Positions 27,411-36,293 of a stretch of DNA of 64,000 bases are shown piece by piece. Source of the DNA: Kordia algicida (GTDB lineage Bacteria > Bacteroidota > Bacteroidia > Flavobacteriales > Flavobacteriaceae). Positions within the stretch are counted from its first letter, which is position 1. The number at the start of each line of letters is the position of its first letter. The DNA lies in the NCBI RefSeq assembly GCF_051013375.1, contig NZ_CP142125.1; one strand, 5' to 3'. The notes beneath the pieces are model-generated. The model was not told the origin of the DNA. It saw nothing but the letters and a program-made list of their open reading frames with translations, and searched no databases. The position numbers were made by a program, and so were the translations under genes.

Positions 27411-27640
27411 GTAAGCGTCAAATTTTAACAACGAACGTCAATTTCACACCGCTATTCACAAAAAAAGTGTGTGTGTTTACAATTTTTTAGTGCAATTCGC
27501 TCTTATTGTATCTGTGATTTTTCATAATTTGCCAGATATTTAGTTTAAGTGAAATAAGCATATTCAAAAATTTCAATACAAACCGATCTAATTGCTATGC
27601 GAATTCCATCTGACTCACCTAATAAATTAAAAACAAACAG
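27321..27640. other. Gene-free stretch between the DUF6913 operon and the 5'-nucleotidase genes
   Basis: It holds the candidate minus-strand small RNA on the left and, on the right, the presumed promoter region of the rightward 5'-nucleotidase pair. TAATTTG at 27525-27531 is a one-base-short -7 match. Nothing else stands out. Confidence 0.5.
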
Positions 27641-28390
27641 ATGAAAAAAATTGTTGCTTTATTGGCTATTTTTTTAATGTTCGCTTGTGCGGAAGAAAAA
27701 CAAAGCGTTTCTCGAATTGAAGGAAAACGCATCAATATTAATGATTCTTTAACCGCAGATCAGGAAATTGAAGCATATGTAAAACCATTTCGTGAGCGCA
27801 TTGAAGAAGATATGAATAAAGTGTTGAGCTACGCACCAAAAGATATGCACAAAAATGATGGCGAACTGGAAACTACAATTGGCAACTTAATGTCTGATTT
27901 GATAAAGTCACAAAGTGAACCTATTTATAAGAAACGAACTGGAAAAAGTATTGATATTTGCTTGTTGAATCATGGCGGAATTCGTGCGCCCATACCAAAA
28001 GGACCAATAAAAACACAAACCGCTTTTAATGTGATGCCTTTTGAAAATTCAATTGTAGTTGCCGAACTTACCGCAGCTAATATACGTAATATGGTTGCTT
28101 ATTTAGCGGAAGCCAAACGTGCGCATCCTATTTCTGGCTTGACCATAAAAGTAGATGACGATTTTAATGTGAAAGAAGCATTGGTCAACGGAAAACCTAT
28201 TGAAGATGGCAAAACGTACACCGTAGTGACTTCTGATTATTTACAAAATGGTGGCGACCGAATGGACTTTTTGAAAGATCCGGAATCATTAGAGATTTTG
28301 GATTATAAGATTCGAAATGCCATGATTGATTATTTTAAAAGTACAGACACCATTCCTGCAAAACTTGATGGCAGATTTGTAAAGCAATAA
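27641..28390 (+). CDS. 5'-nucleotidase C-terminal domain lipoprotein
   Basis: A 249-residue lipoprotein (lipobox LMFAC) consisting only of the substrate-binding C-terminal domain of the UshA/5'-nucleotidase family: NLMSDLIKSQ, then LLNHGGIRAPIPKGPI and NVMPFENSIVVAELT, and YLQNGGDRMDFLK near the end, the loop that carries substrate-binding residues. It has no metallophosphatase domain; that is encoded by the next gene, 86 bases downstream. Together the two should make one periplasmic nucleotidase for salvage of phosphate and nucleosides. The order (C-domain gene first) is reversed from the usual single-chain enzyme. Confidence 0.88.
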   Translation: MKKIVALLAIFLMFACAEEKQSVSRIEGKRININDSLTADQEIEAYVKPFRERIEEDMNKVLSYAPKDMHKNDGELETTIGNLMSDLIKSQSEPIYKKRTGKSIDICLLNHGGIRAPIPKGPIKTQTAFNVMPFENSIVVAELTAANIRNMVAYLAEAKRAHPISGLTIKVDDDFNVKEALVNGKPIEDGKTYTVVTSDYLQNGGDRMDFLKDPESLEILDYKIRNAMIDYFKSTDTIPAKLDGRFVKQ

Positions 28391-28476
28391 ACCTATTATT
28401 ATAAAATGAGCCATAACTGATTCAACTTTTATTGGCAAATTCTATCTGACTTAATTCAGAAAACACAAACAAAGAG

Positions 28477-29394
28477 ATGAAAAGAAAAGATTTTATACAA
28501 CAGTCGTTAGCAACAAGTGCCTTTGTAACTTTGGGAGGTTTGTCTTTACAGAGTTTTACGGCAAATACTGCTAAGAAACATATTACCATTTTACACACCA
28601 ATGATGTACACAGTCATATTGATCCTTTTGATGCGAATCATCCGCGAAATCCAAATCAAGGTGGCGCAGCACGTAGAGCGAGTTTGGTAGCAAAGATTCG
28701 AAAGGAAAATCCAAATACATTATTGCTAGATGCAGGTGATATTTTTCAAGGAACGCCGTATTTTAATTATTATGGTGGCGAATTGGAGTTTAAAATTATG
28801 AGCATGATGAAGTATGATTTGGCAACCATTGGAAACCACGATTTTGACAATGGAATTAACGGATTGTACGCACAGTTACCAAATGCTAATTTTGATTTTG
28901 TGTCTGCTAATTATGATTTTAAGAATACCGTTTTAGATACACATGTAAAACCGTATAAGATTTTTGTGAAAGATGGAATTAAAATTGGAATTTTTGGACT
29001 TGGTGTAAAACTTGAAGGTTTGGTAGATAAACGCATGTACAAAGAAACGGTTTATAATGATCCTATTGAATCTGCACAAGATATGAGTCGTATTTTGAAA
29101 GAAGAAGAAAAGTGCGATTTGGTCATTTGCCTGTCACATATTGGGTATAATTATAGAAAAAATCCTGAGCGACCTTCCGATTTGATTTTAGCACGAAAAA
29201 CCAAGAATATTGATTTGATTATTGGTGGACATACACATACGTTTTTACAGAAACCTACGATTGAAAAGAATATTGTTGGAGAATCTGTCATGGTGAATCA
29301 AGTTGGTGCCTACGGAATTTACGTTGGTAGAGTTGATTTTTACTTTGATAGCGAAAAGAATGTCATTGCCAATGGGAAATCGATTATTGTGTAG
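28477..29394 (+). CDS. Metallophosphatase (5'-nucleotidase N-terminal domain), probably exported
   Basis: A 305-residue calcineurin-like phosphoesterase. The metal ligands are visible in ILHTNDVHSHI (D-x-H), LLDAGDIFQG, TIGNHDFDNG, a later LSHIGYN histidine and GGHTHTF. The N-terminus MKRKDFIQQSLATSAFVTLGG looks like a Tat-type or weak Sec signal (KRKDF with no RR pair). It lacks the C-terminal 5'-nucleotidase domain, which the preceding gene supplies. Expected reaction: hydrolysis of 5'-nucleotides or related phosphoesters in the periplasm. Confidence 0.9.
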   Translation: MKRKDFIQQSLATSAFVTLGGLSLQSFTANTAKKHITILHTNDVHSHIDPFDANHPRNPNQGGAARRASLVAKIRKENPNTLLLDAGDIFQGTPYFNYYGGELEFKIMSMMKYDLATIGNHDFDNGINGLYAQLPNANFDFVSANYDFKNTVLDTHVKPYKIFVKDGIKIGIFGLGVKLEGLVDKRMYKETVYNDPIESAQDMSRILKEEEKCDLVICLSHIGYNYRKNPERPSDLILARKTKNIDLIIGGHTHTFLQKPTIEKNIVGESVMVNQVGAYGIYVGRVDFYFDSEKNVIANGKSIIV

Positions 29395-29447
29395 ATTTTA
29401 GGTGTTGGGTGTTGGGTTTTTGGTAGAAATTTGAACTATTTACCTTT

Positions 29448-30128
29448 TTAAATTTTCACAGTTTCATCAATGGAATCTTTGATGATGATGTATTGCCACA
29501 TTTTATAGTGAGAATAAATAAACAGTAAGTTTGATACAACTGTGTATACTGGTTTTCTATCCACAAAGAGATACATTCCAAATACAATTCCCATAAAAGC
29601 CGTAGAAAGTCCTGCTAAGATTAGTTTTTGTGTTACTTTGTTTTTTCTGCTGAAATACGTCATGATCGACATGAATGAAAAATATCCGATAGCAAACGAA
29701 TAGAAGATTACTTCGCCGAAAATGGCATCATCTATTTTATCCACAAAAAATATAAATGGTAGCGTGTAAATCGCTAAAAAAGGAACAGTATTGACAAGCA
29801 ATCTTCTTGTTGATATGTAATGCGACTGCTTGAGTACAATAATACCATAAATTGCCAACGCTACTCCACTACTCGCAATTCCGTTAGCGAGTTTTCCTTG
29901 TATAAAAAAGAAATAATCGGCAAGCATAAAAACAACTAATGCTAATAGGTATAAAATATTTTTCACCTCAACATACAAGAAGTAAAAAAGTATTAGAATA
30001 GGAATTGTGAGAATGATGGTGTATTTTCTAAATATGTAATCTGGAAAAAATAGCCATAGTATGTCAACGCCTGCAACGCAGATCAATAAAATGGTAAGGA
30101 GTCGTAGATTTTTTTTCATTAACGTCAC
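29448..30128 (-). CDS. Polytopic membrane protein, YhhN-like (paralogue 1 of 4)
   Basis: A 226-residue protein with about seven to eight predicted transmembrane helices and no soluble domain. The pattern LVVFMLADYFFF near residue 80 recalls the SLxGDxxLM helix of the YhhN/TMEM86 lysoplasmalogenase family, but the match is weak, so the family call is tentative. It shares layout with the next gene upstream (30159-30860) and with the pair at 31386-32773: a short basic N-terminus, a second helix after a KYT segment, and a NLxxL-type helix near 170. Probably co-transcribed with its upstream paralogue (30 bases apart). Confidence 0.65.
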   Translation of the reverse strand: MTLMKKNLRLLTILLICVAGVDILWLFFPDYIFRKYTIILTIPILILFYFLYVEVKNILYLLALVVFMLADYFFFIQGKLANGIASSGVALAIYGIIVLKQSHYISTRRLLVNTVPFLAIYTLPFIFFVDKIDDAIFGEVIFYSFAIGYFSFMSIMTYFSRKNKVTQKLILAGLSTAFMGIVFGMYLFVDRKPVYTVVSNLLFIYSHYKMWQYIIIKDSIDETVKI

Positions 30129-30158
30129 AAAGTAAATTATTTCTAAAAAGAAATCCTA

Positions 30159-30860
30159 TCATTTTACAAGCCTACTTGTCTGCTGCTTTTGAGAAGGAAT
30201 CTCCCTATCATTTTCTATTGCTTTTAGTACAATATATTTATACATCGCGTAATGCATAAACAAGAAGGTAATAACCACGCCAACTCTGATGGTTATTAAG
30301 AATTTAAAAAAGAGATTGTATCCGTGAATGATCGTAGAGATTAAGAAAACAACTCCTGAACTAAGTAACCACAAATTTATTTTATTTGGTTTGTTGATGT
30401 AAACAAGTGTTGTAATAAAAAAGAACAATCCGACACAAAATACATAAATCATGATGAAATTAAATACTTCTATTTGTACTGCATCTGAATATAAAATAAG
30501 CGGAACGAGATATACAATGAGAAAAGGAATTGTAGCAATGATGATGGTTTTTATAGGAATGACTTCTGCTGTCTTTAAACTAATAACAACATACAGAAAA
30601 ACGCCAATTGCATAGAAAATTAATGCGATATTAAAGTATCCTTTGATATTGAGAAAAATGATTCCTAAAAATGTAGCCAACATTGAAAAAACATATAATG
30701 TGTTTACCTTTTTTACCGAATAAAAATATAGTATTAACAATGTTGGTATTGGTAAAAATGTAGTGTATTTTCTTTGAATTATAAGCGGATAAATAACTCC
30801 TAAAGCATCAATGAGTGTCAGGAAAAAATAAAGATATGTTAGGAGTTTACGTTTAGACAT
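30159..30860 (-). CDS. Polytopic membrane protein, YhhN-like (paralogue 2 of 4)
   Basis: A 233-residue integral membrane protein with seven to eight helices. The QRKYTTFLPIPTLLILYF segment closely parallels RKYTIILTIPILILFYF of the downstream neighbour, showing common origin. INLWLLSSGVVFL near 170 parallels NLWMLIAAVN in the pair beyond the DoxX gene. Soluble tail of about 20 polar residues. Function unknown; lysoplasmalogenase-like at best. Confidence 0.65.
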   Translation of the reverse strand: MSKRKLLTYLYFFLTLIDALGVIYPLIIQRKYTTFLPIPTLLILYFYSVKKVNTLYVFSMLATFLGIIFLNIKGYFNIALIFYAIGVFLYVVISLKTAEVIPIKTIIIATIPFLIVYLVPLILYSDAVQIEVFNFIMIYVFCVGLFFFITTLVYINKPNKINLWLLSSGVVFLISTIIHGYNLFFKFLITIRVGVVITFLFMHYAMYKYIVLKAIENDREIPSQKQQTSRLVK

Positions 30861-30977
30861 TCGTTAAGCAATTAGTCTTATTTAAGTTACAAAATATTTA
30901 TTAAAAACTCCCTTTAAAAGTGTTTTGTAAGCTATATTTTTTTCTTCCGACTACCTATGCAACTAAAAACCAACAAC

Positions 30978-31376
30978 ATGAAAAAATATATTCCATTTAT
31001 TATTCGCCTTGCAATTGCTATTATTTTAATTCAAACCTTACGATTTAAGCTTACAGGAGCAGAAGAAAGTGTCTATATTTTTGAAAAAGTCGGTCTCGAA
31101 CCTGTCGGGCGCATCGGAATTGGCATTGCAGAGCTAATTGCAGGAATTCTAATTTTGATTCCAAGAACAGCTTGGATTGGCGCAATTTTGACTTTAGGAA
31201 TTATTGGTGGTGCCATTATGATGCATTTGACGCAATTAGGAATTGAGGTTGTTCACGGAGGAAAAAGTGATGGTGGTGTATTGTTTGTTACTGCAATTGT
31301 AGTTTTTATATTGAGCGCAATCACACTTTGGTTGCAACGAAAAAATATTCCAATTATAGGAAAGAAGTTTCAATAA
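30978..31376 (+). CDS. DoxX-family small membrane protein
   Basis: A 132-residue protein with four predicted helices. IIRLAIAIILIQTLRFKLTG opens as DoxX-like proteins do, and RIGIGIAELIAGILILIPR is the typical second-helix motif. Roles of the family are poorly defined (membrane redox or quinone-linked in some members). I place the start at the ATG of MKKYIPF because the seven codons before it (from 30957) are polar and precede the helix awkwardly. It stands alone on the plus strand between two pairs of minus-strand membrane protein genes. Confidence 0.78.
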   Translation: MKKYIPFIIRLAIAIILIQTLRFKLTGAEESVYIFEKVGLEPVGRIGIGIAELIAGILILIPRTAWIGAILTLGIIGGAIMMHLTQLGIEVVHGGKSDGGVLFVTAIVVFILSAITLWLQRKNIPIIGKKFQ

Positions 31377-31385
31377 CGGAATCAA

Positions 31386-32075
31386 TCAAGAGAAATCGTT
31401 TAAGGTGTTTTTTTCATCTTCCAACATAAATTTTAGCGAGAAAAACAACATCAGGTTGCTACAAAAAACAGCCAATACTGTAAACATTCTTTCGTAAACA
31501 TACAATTCATTAATTGTTATAATGATATTCATAATAGCTAAATTCACAGCAGCGATCAGCATCCACAAATTAGCCTGATTTTTGTTGCGAATGTAATAAT
31601 AAAGTGCAAACATTATATATGTTAACATTAACACAACCATTACAGCAAAGTAGATAAAGTCTTCCCGAATTTCATCATATACCAAACACATCACACGATC
31701 ATACACATATAAAATAGGTAACAGAATAAATAGCAAGATGATGTAAGTTCGTACCGTTGTTTTTTGTTTTTCGTTTTTGATATACATCAATCGGATATAC
31801 AAAAGATAAAATAATGAAATACAGACAGAAACTTCTGGGACACATTGCCCAAGCCCTATAATGATTAAGACGCCACCTGCAAGTCCGACAATTAACGCTA
31901 GTGGAAATAGAAAGTTTAATGATTCTTTTTTTTCTTGTATGTAAATGATAGCTATTGTAATGAAACAAAAAGGATATATATACAGCAAGTCTAGTTTATC
32001 AAAAAACAAAGCAATGATGAGCGCAACAAAAGCCGTGATAAAAAATGCTAGATATGTTGGCTTTGTATATTTCAT
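31386..32075 (-). CDS. Polytopic membrane protein, YhhN-like (paralogue 3 of 4)
   Basis: A 229-residue protein with seven to eight helices. Its closest relative is the next gene upstream: both begin with TKPTxxAF, share LAGGVL, RLMYI/VRN and NLWMLIAAVNL ... MNIII segments, and end in a short acidic tail. Start and stop overlap by four bases (ATGA) with that gene, indicating translational coupling. Function unknown. Confidence 0.7.
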   Translation of the reverse strand: MKYTKPTYLAFFITAFVALIIALFFDKLDLLYIYPFCFITIAIIYIQEKKESLNFLFPLALIVGLAGGVLIIIGLGQCVPEVSVCISLFYLLYIRLMYIKNEKQKTTVRTYIILLFILLPILYVYDRVMCLVYDEIREDFIYFAVMVVLMLTYIMFALYYYIRNKNQANLWMLIAAVNLAIMNIIITINELYVYERMFTVLAVFCSNLMLFFSLKFMLEDEKNTLNDFS

Positions 32076-32773
32076 TCGTTTATTGAATTAAATAAATCAG
32101 TATCTTCTTCATCTTTATTCAGCATAAACTTTAATACAAAAACTTGTATACATAAGCTACAAAATACTACAATAACTGTAAAAATGGTTTGATACATGTA
32201 GAGTTCATTCAAACCAATTATAATGTTCATAAACCCTAGGTTTACAGCTGCGATAAGCATCCAAAGATTTGACGGCGTTTTGTCTTTAACGTAGTAATAC
32301 AAAGCTGTGATAATATAACTCAGCATGAAAAACATAAGAAAACTAAAGTAAATAACGACATTTTTTAGTTCTTCAGAAACTGTATCAATAAGGTTGTAAT
32401 ACATGTACAATAAAGGAATAGACATCAGAGCTACATAAAGGTATGTTTTTAGTTCTGCTTTTTTCATCTTGTTTCGCACATACATCAATCGTAAATAAAT
32501 GATGTAGAATAATGAAAATAGCACTGAAACGGCTTTTAGATGATCGCGCATGCCAAGTATAAGCAATACGCCGCCAGCCAAACCAATGCATTGCGAAAGA
32601 ATGTACAATACACTTGTCGGATCTTTCTTTTCCGTAAAATAAATAATTAAGATTGTTACTACCGTAAAAGGTTGCGCATATATTAAATAAAACTTTTCCA
32701 AAAATATAGCTACGAGTATCGTGACAATTCCAGCAATGATAAAAGCTATATGTGTTGGTTTCGTTAAATTCAT
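32072..32773 (-). CDS. Polytopic membrane protein, YhhN-like (paralogue 4 of 4)
   Basis: A 233-residue integral membrane protein, the twin of the preceding entry: TKPTHIAFIIAG start, LAGGVLLILGM, then RLMYVRN and NLWMLIAAVNLGFMNIIIG. Its ATG immediately follows the end of ligA (the ligA stop is at 32774) and it overlaps the next paralogue by four bases, so the ligA region and this pair may be read together. Confidence 0.7.
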   Translation of the reverse strand: MNLTKPTHIAFIIAGIVTILVAIFLEKFYLIYAQPFTVVTILIIYFTEKKDPTSVLYILSQCIGLAGGVLLILGMRDHLKAVSVLFSLFYIIYLRLMYVRNKMKKAELKTYLYVALMSIPLLYMYYNLIDTVSEELKNVVIYFSFLMFFMLSYIITALYYYVKDKTPSNLWMLIAAVNLGFMNIIIGLNELYMYQTIFTVIVVFCSLCIQVFVLKFMLNKDEEDTDLFNSINE

Positions 32774-34773
32774 CTATATCATATTCAAAAACTCATCTTC
32801 GGTTATTATTGGTATGTTTAATTTCTCCGCTTTTTCACGTTTGCTAGGTCCCATTTTGTCACCTGCAACTACAAACGATGTTTTAGAGGATATGGAAGAA
32901 GATACTTTTCCTCCATTATTTTCTATGAGTTTTTTTAATTCGTTTCTCGATACTTTTTCAAATACTCCAGAGACTACAAACGACTTTCCGAGTAATGTTT
33001 CCGTGAGTCCTTCCAGTTGTTCTGCTGAAAATTCCAATTGCACACCAAACTTCTTTAATCGTTCAATCATTTGCAAATTAACATCTTCCGCAAAAAACTG
33101 CGCTACACTTTCGGCGATCTTCACTCCTATTTCGTCGACGTTAACTAAATCATTCGACGAAGCGTTCATAAGTGCATCGATAGATTTGTAATGTTTTGCC
33201 AATTTTTTAGCAACTGTTTCTCCTACATACCTAATTCCTAAAGCGTACAAAACACGCTCAAATGGAATCTTTTTTGAAGCTTCAATTCCGTTGATTAAGT
33301 TTTCAGCACTTTTTTCTGCCATTCGCTCTAGCGGAATTACCTGTGCTGTGGTCAATTCGTATAAATCAGCATAATTGGTAATCAATCCTTCTTGCACTAA
33401 CAAAGCGACTGTTTCGCCGCCTAAGCCTTCAATATCCATTGCTTTTCGCGAAATATAATGTTGAATTCTACCCACAATTTGTGGTGTACAACCTGCAACA
33501 TTCGGACAGTAATGTTGTGCTTCTCCTTCTTTACGTTCTAATGGTGTATGGCATTCGGGGCATTCGGTTGCGTATACCGTTTCTGTAGAATCTTCTGGAC
33601 GCAAATCAAAGTTGACTCCAACGATTTTAGGGATAATTTCTCCACCTTTTTCTACAAACACCGTATCGCGTTCTCTTATGTCTAATTTAGCAATTTGATC
33701 TGCATTATGCAAGGATGCGCGCTTTACAGTTGTTCCTGCCAATAAAACAGGCTGTAAATTTGCCACAGGAGTAATAGCTCCAGTTCTACCAACTTGGTAA
33801 GTAATTTCATTTAAAACCGTAGCAACTTGTTCCGCTTTAAATTTATATGCCATTGCCCAACGCGGCGCTTTTGAAGTATAGCCTAGTTCTTCCTGATATT
33901 GCAAATTATTTACTTTAATAACTACACCATCAATTTCATATTTTAATTCGTGACGATTGGCTTCCCAATAATTTACAAACTGTAAGATTTCATCAACATT
34001 TTTAGCTACTTTGGCTACAGTTGGCACTTTAAAACCCCATTCACGCGCTTTTTCCAAACTTTCAAACTGTGTAGCAATTGGCAATCGTTCGCCTTTTATA
34101 TTGTATAGTAAACATTCTAACGGACGTTTGGCAACTTCACTACTATCTTGTAATTTTAAACTTCCTGAAGCTGTATTTCGTGGATTCATGTACGGATCTT
34201 CGCCATTTGCGACACGTTCCTCGTTCATTTTTTTAAATCCGTCAAGCGGAAGAATGATCTCACCACGAATGTCAAATTTTGGAGGATAATCACCTTTTAG
34301 TTGCAACGGAAAACCGTTTTGATCGTTTTGATATTGTTGGTCACTTCATCTCCTTGAAAACCATCGCCACGTGTGACTGCTTTGATGAGTTTTCCATTTT
34401 CGTATGTTAAATTCATAGAAGCGCCATCGTACTTGAGTTCGCACGTATATTCTACCGTTGAAACACCGAGAATCTTTTCAATACGCTTTTCCCAATCCAA
34501 TAAATCTTCTTTCGAATACGAATTGTCCAACGAATACATACGATATTCGTGTGCAATGGTATTGAAATTCTTCGTGATTTGTCCGCCTACGCGTAACGTT
34601 GGCGAATTCGGATCGTGAAATTCGGGATGTTTCGCTTCTAATTCCTGCAATTCTTTGAGTTTCATATCAAACTCATAGTCAGAAATCGTAGCATTATCTA
34701 ATACGTAATAATTGTAATTGTGTTCGCGTAATTCATCGCGCAAAGCGGTCAACTTTTCTTGAATGTTTCTCAT
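32774..34773 (-). pseudogene. ligA: NAD-dependent DNA ligase LigA, interrupted by a frameshift
   Basis: LigA seals nicks using NAD+ and is normally essential. The frame from 34773 gives 158 residues: the NAD-binding Ia domain and the adenylation motif with catalytic K114 (ELKYDGASMN), then TRGDGFQGDEV, and it runs into a stop at 34297. The remainder reads in another frame from about 34306 to 32774: DIRGEIILP, the OB fold, the Cys4 zinc finger (CPECH ... CPNVAGC), HhH repeats and a final BRCT domain (GKSFVVSGVFEKV). Joined, they give about 665 residues, the normal length, with no other defect. The shift lies in an A4 run (34310-34313), a net gain of two bases or loss of one. A sequencing error is the simplest explanation. 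Confidence 0.85.
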
Positions 34774-34846
34774 GTAGTCTAAATATTGTGAAGTATCTAA
34801 ACAAATATAACAAACTACAGGTTGACAACCATAATTTTACGCCAGA

Positions 34847-36169
34847 TTATCCTGCAACTACAGCACCTTTTCGCTTCGAAAAGCCATAAAACATGATGTA
34901 TGCGTAACAAACCATTGCAAGTACAAAAGCGAGTTTGAAACCTACATTATCAATTAAAGCTCCAATGATAAATGGAATGATTGCTCCACCGACGATTGCC
35001 ATACATAATAAGCCAGAAGCTTGTGCTTTTAACTCGCCCAAACCTTCTAAACTTAGTGTAAATATGGTTGGAAACATGATTGAATTGAACAATCCGACTG
35101 CCAAAATGGACCACATCGAAATTAATCCTGTTGTCGTAATTGATATTGCAATCATAGAAATAGCAAGTATCGCAAAGATGCTTAATACTTTTGCTGGCGA
35201 CATAATTTTAGTGAGATATGCACCTACAAAACGACCAATCATTGCGCCGCCCCAATAGAAAATAATAAATACTCCAAGTAGTGATTTTGGGTCTTTTCCG
35301 TCAAAATCTTTCCCGAATACATCTGCAATCGTATTGGCAATACTCATCATCGTTTCGTTTCCTGCTACGACAGCTCCCAAATTCATGTTATCAAAATAAT
35401 TTACCATAAAACTTCCTATGGAAACCTCGGCTCCAACATATACGAAAATCCCCAACGCACCGAGAAGCATCATTTTGTTTTTTAGAAGTTTCAAATAACC
35501 GCCTTTTGGACTGGTTTCCATGATGGTTGGTAATTTAATAAAGAAGAAAACTACTGCCAACAACGCAATAAATCCTGCGATTAGTAAGAATGGCGTTTGT
35601 ACCGTTGATGCTTCTGCAATGTAGTATGCTTTTTTATCTGCTTCACTTAGTAATTCTATTTCTTTTGAATTTTTCACAGAATCACTCAATAAGTATAAAG
35701 CTCCAACTACAGGTGCAATTGTGGTTCCTAATGAGTTGAATGCTTGCGATAGGTTTAATCGGCTACTGGCGCCTTCTTCACTTCCTAACAAAGCTACATA
35801 TGGATTGGCGGCAACTTGCAATACGGTGATTCCGCCTGCGAGCGTAAAATACCCAATTAGGAAGACTGAAAATGTTCTGTATTCTGCGGCTGTATAGAAT
35901 AGCAAACAACCAATTGACATAATGACCAAACCTAAGATGATTCCTTTTTTGTAACCAATTTTTGACAGGATGAAACCTGCGGGTACAGAAACGAAAAAGA
36001 ACGCTGTAAAAAAGGCAAATTGTACCAATACTGTTTTGGCATAGGACATTTCAAATACATCTTTTAATCTTGGCACTAAGCTATCGACTAAAACCGTGAT
36101 AAATCCCCAAAGGAAGAATAACGTAGTTAGAAATATAAAGGCGCTTTTATAGGATTTGTTGGTTGACAT
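34847..36169 (-). CDS. Sugar MFS transporter, FucP/GluP-like
   Basis: A 440-residue permease with twelve predicted helices. The FLWGFITVLVDSLVPRLK start, the RLNLSQAFNSLGTTIAPVVG segment near 138 and the ANPYVALLG stretch are typical of the glucose/galactose (FHS, FucP-like) transporters that import sugars with protons. Upstream on the same strand is a glycosylasparaginase, so uptake of a glycan-derived sugar is conceivable but unproven. The 5' leader holds a 7-fold tandem ACACCAA repeat ending about 11 bases before the ATG. Confidence 0.88.
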   Translation of the reverse strand: MSTNKSYKSAFIFLTTLFFLWGFITVLVDSLVPRLKDVFEMSYAKTVLVQFAFFTAFFFVSVPAGFILSKIGYKKGIILGLVIMSIGCLLFYTAAEYRTFSVFLIGYFTLAGGITVLQVAANPYVALLGSEEGASSRLNLSQAFNSLGTTIAPVVGALYLLSDSVKNSKEIELLSEADKKAYYIAEASTVQTPFLLIAGFIALLAVVFFFIKLPTIMETSPKGGYLKLLKNKMMLLGALGIFVYVGAEVSIGSFMVNYFDNMNLGAVVAGNETMMSIANTIADVFGKDFDGKDPKSLLGVFIIFYWGGAMIGRFVGAYLTKIMSPAKVLSIFAILAISMIAISITTTGLISMWSILAVGLFNSIMFPTIFTLSLEGLGELKAQASGLLCMAIVGGAIIPFIIGALIDNVGFKLAFVLAMVCYAYIMFYGFSKRKGAVVAG

Positions 36170-36180
36170 GTTTTGTTGGT

Positions 36181-36233
36181 GTTTGGTGTTTGGTGTTTGG
36201 TGTTTGGTGTTTGGTGTTTGGTGTTTGGTGTTT
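36181..36233 (-). repeat. Heptanucleotide tandem repeat before the sugar transporter start
   Basis: Seven exact copies of GTTTGGT (plus strand) and a partial eighth, 53 bp in all, starting 12 bases beyond the transporter's ATG. Read on the gene's strand it is (ACCAAAC)n in the 5' leader. Change in copy number would alter leader length without touching the protein. Confidence 0.9.
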
Positions 36234-36293
36234 AAACTTATAAACTTTTCAACTTATATACTCATAAACTCATTACCAATTTTAAGATGAATA

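Noticed and set aside
27281..27640. Lysine or other known riboswitch controlling dapA
   Set aside because: No conserved core of a lysine, SAM, TPP or cobalamin riboswitch could be recognised, so only a generic small RNA or leader is proposed.
32721..33191. Plus-strand frame of 156 codons antisense to ligA
   Set aside because: Shadow of the ligase zinc-finger and BRCT coding region with Ser/Phe-rich translation.
34297..34320. Programmed frameshifting in ligA
   Set aside because: No slippery heptamer of known type followed by a stimulating structure was seen, and DNA ligases are not known to use recoding; error or mutation is more likely.
36181..36233. CRISPR or attachment site
   Set aside because: Pure 7-bp tandem copies without spacers; a simple sequence repeat.
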